This document shows, piece by piece, positions 5,074 through 5,904 of a stretch of 5,904 nt of DNA. Each line of letters begins with the position of its first letter. The first letter of the stretch is position 1. The position numbers and the translations under genes are program-made. Source of the DNA: JBBRLA01 sp038231615 (lineage in GTDB: Bacteria > Myxococcota_A > Polyangia > Palsa-1104 > JAEUJZ01). The DNA lies in NCBI GenBank assembly GCA_038231615.1, contig JBBRLA010000557.1, forward strand, positions 1 through 5,904, read 5' to 3'. The notes under the pieces are model-generated. The model made no database searches. It was not told the origin of the DNA and saw only the letters and a program-made list of their open reading frames with translations.

Positions 5074-5111
5074 ACAGGGGGTGTAGGGGATCCGAACAGG
5101 GGGAGGGGGGG
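5072..5111 (+). promoter_or_regulatory. G-run cluster with GAACAGGGGG direct repeats (potential G-quadruplex)
   Basis: GAACAGGGGG is repeated at 5072-5081 and 5094-5103, a 22-base period. TAGGGGAT occurs at 5084-5091 and also at 5035-5042. Together there are four G-runs, at 5077-5081, 5086-5089, 5099-5103 and 5105-5111, separated by 4, 9 and 1 bases, which is enough for an intramolecular G-quadruplex. The G-rich strand is the template strand of the downstream ATPase gene, about 100-135 bases before its ATG. Effect on expression is unknown. Confidence 0.4.
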
Positions 5112-5128
5112 CCTGCGCCAATCCCGCG

Positions 5129-5324
5129 CTACCCCCACTCCGTCCGCATCAGCTCCGTGGCCCAGGCCGGCTGCGTCACCTCGCCGCGCGGACCGAACTC
5201 CTTCAACCAGGGCTCTGGTCCACCACCAGCGTGCCATCGATGGCGTCGAGGCACCTGAAGGCGACGCTGGTCGTCTTTCCCGATCGTTCCGACACCTCGA
5301 TCGGCCTGGGCTTCTTCCTGTCAC
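5129..5324 (-). pseudogene. coding-like stretch with a frameshift, unrecognised
   Basis: Directly downstream of the DinB-like gene on the same strand one frame reads KKPRPIEVSERSGKTTSVAF and then RCLDAIDGTLVVDQSPG before a TGA at 5205-5203. From 5316 to 5206, 31 of 37 third positions are G or C. At the TGA the signal moves to a neighbouring frame, which reads LKEFGPRGEVTQPAWATELM and then RTEWG to a TAG at 5131-5129, with 24 of 25 third positions G or C. Upstream of the shift that second frame has poor third-position bias. One missing base near 5205 would join the halves into about 60 residues. No start codon with a ribosome binding site is seen (GTG at 5295 is the best), so the 5' end is uncertain. 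The product is not recognised. A decayed gene or a sequencing error are both possible. Confidence 0.35.
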
Positions 5325-5333
5325 CCGAGCCGA

Positions 5334-5904
5334 TCAGGCGTAGAGCGGGAGGCCGAGTTCGTGCAGCTCGTCCTGTCGCATGGGCAGGTCGTCGGCCAGG
5401 AAAAAGTCGTCGAGCTGCGGCGGCTTCACTGCGGTGCCCGACAGCATGGCGTGGACCTGACCGCGGTGGTGGATCTGATGCTGAAGCAGGTGCAGGAGCA
5501 CGTCCCCGCGGCGCTCGCTCTGGACATGATCTCGTCGGGGTAGGCGGACCGGGACATCGAGATCCGCGTCGCCCGAGAGCTCGGCGACAAACGAGAGCAG
5601 CCGGCGATCGACGGCGCGCTGGGTCTGCGTGACGTCGGGAAAGCCCCTGTCGTGCTCCCAGCGCTCGCGCTCGGCCCACAGCGCCGGTGCGTCCGTGGCT
5701 TGCCCCTCGCCCCCCTGGAACAAGGCGGTCAGCGCGCCGACATAGTAGAGGTCGACGAAGGCGATGTGGACCAGGGTCAAGTGGAGGCTGGGGAAGAAGC
5801 TGGTGCGCGGCGCGCGATATGCCTCCGGGTCCAGGGCCGCGACGGCGCGGTGCAGTCGGTGGTTGGCCCACAGGTTGTTGCGGGCCATGCTCTTTATCAG
5901 GTTG
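5334..5904 (-). CDS. DinB family protein, probably continuing past the right edge
   Basis: From ATG 5888 the frame encodes 184 residues and stops with TGA at 5336-5334. MARNNLWANHRLHRAVAALD at the start and LLHLLQHQIHHRGQVHAMLS (131-150) near the end are signatures of the DinB/DUF664 four-helix-bundle superfamily, and LHLTLVHIAFVDLYY (35-49) is the expected second-helix motif. The three metal ligands of the family are present: His41, His137 and His141. Family members include thiol-dependent metalloenzymes (for example bacillithiol transferases) and many uncharacterised stress-associated proteins; the specific reaction cannot be told here. The fold is cytosolic, with no signal peptide. The frame stays open upstream of the ATG, reading NLIKS, and DinB proteins usually have several residues before the MAR-x-N-x-WAN motif, so the real start probably lies beyond 5904; AAAGAG before ATG 5888 is only a weak ribosome binding site. 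The despite-the-name relation to DNA polymerase IV is nil. Confidence 0.85.
   Translation of the reverse strand, partial: NLIKSMARNNLWANHRLHRAVAALDPEAYRAPRTSFFPSLHLTLVHIAFVDLYYVGALTALFQGGEGQATDAPALWAERERWEHDRGFPDVTQTQRAVDRRLLSFVAELSGDADLDVPVRLPRRDHVQSERRGDVLLHLLQHQIHHRGQVHAMLSGTAVKPPQLDDFFLADDLPMRQDELHELGLPLYA

Noticed and set aside
5203..5871. Minus-strand frame of 222 codons overlapping the DinB gene
   Set aside because: Its upstream two-thirds is an Arg/Pro/Ala-rich shadow of the DinB frame, which has the family motifs. Only the part beyond the DinB stop looks coding and is reported as a frameshifted remnant.

Overview
The window is high-GC DNA with strong G/C bias at third codon positions. 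It encodes an Ala/Gln/Glu-rich giant coiled-coil protein, and its intergenic DNA is loaded with tandem and palindromic repeats. This fits a large-genome bacterium of the myxobacterial type, but that is inference: no rRNA or marker gene is present and the taxon is not proven.

Layout from left to right. Positions 1-48 hold what may be the 5' end of a minus-strand gene leaving the window. Positions 49-228 are a divergent intergenic region with short direct and palindromic repeats. Positions 229-369 (+) encode a 46-residue lipoprotein with a clear signal peptide and lipobox, not listed among the long ORFs. A GC-rich hairpin zone separates it from a convergent gene at 418-1083 (-), which looks like a DUF2071/acetoacetate-decarboxylase-fold protein lacking the catalytic lysines. 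Positions 1084-1575 carry no convincing intact gene but hold two repeat families: a 21-bp tandem array (about 1217-1363) and five copies of the palindrome TGCCGGATCCGGCA (1409-1570).

The main feature is 1576-4977 (-), a protein of about 1133 residues. In order it has a basic N-terminus, a helical segment with a possible helix-turn-helix, about 250 residues of Ala-rich coiled coil, a second helical segment, an uninterrupted run of 16 Asp, a Gly/Ser/Tyr linker, and a C-terminal P-loop ATPase of the FtsK/HerA type with clear Walker A and Walker B motifs. I know of no named family with this complete architecture. Its upstream region (about 4990-5111) is dense in signals: three CAGAATC boxes, an 8-bp-arm inverted repeat, GAACAGGGGG direct repeats and a potential G-quadruplex.

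Upstream of it lies a coding-like but frameshifted stretch (about 5129-5324, -). At the right edge is a DinB-family protein (5334 to the window edge, -) with the family's His triad; its true start probably lies just outside.

The genes do not form an obvious pathway. DUF2071-like, DinB-like and small lipoprotein genes are common accessory genes. The ATPase seems to be a stand-alone transcription unit: repeats lie on its downstream side, a promoter-like region on its upstream side, and no partner nuclease is visible within the window.
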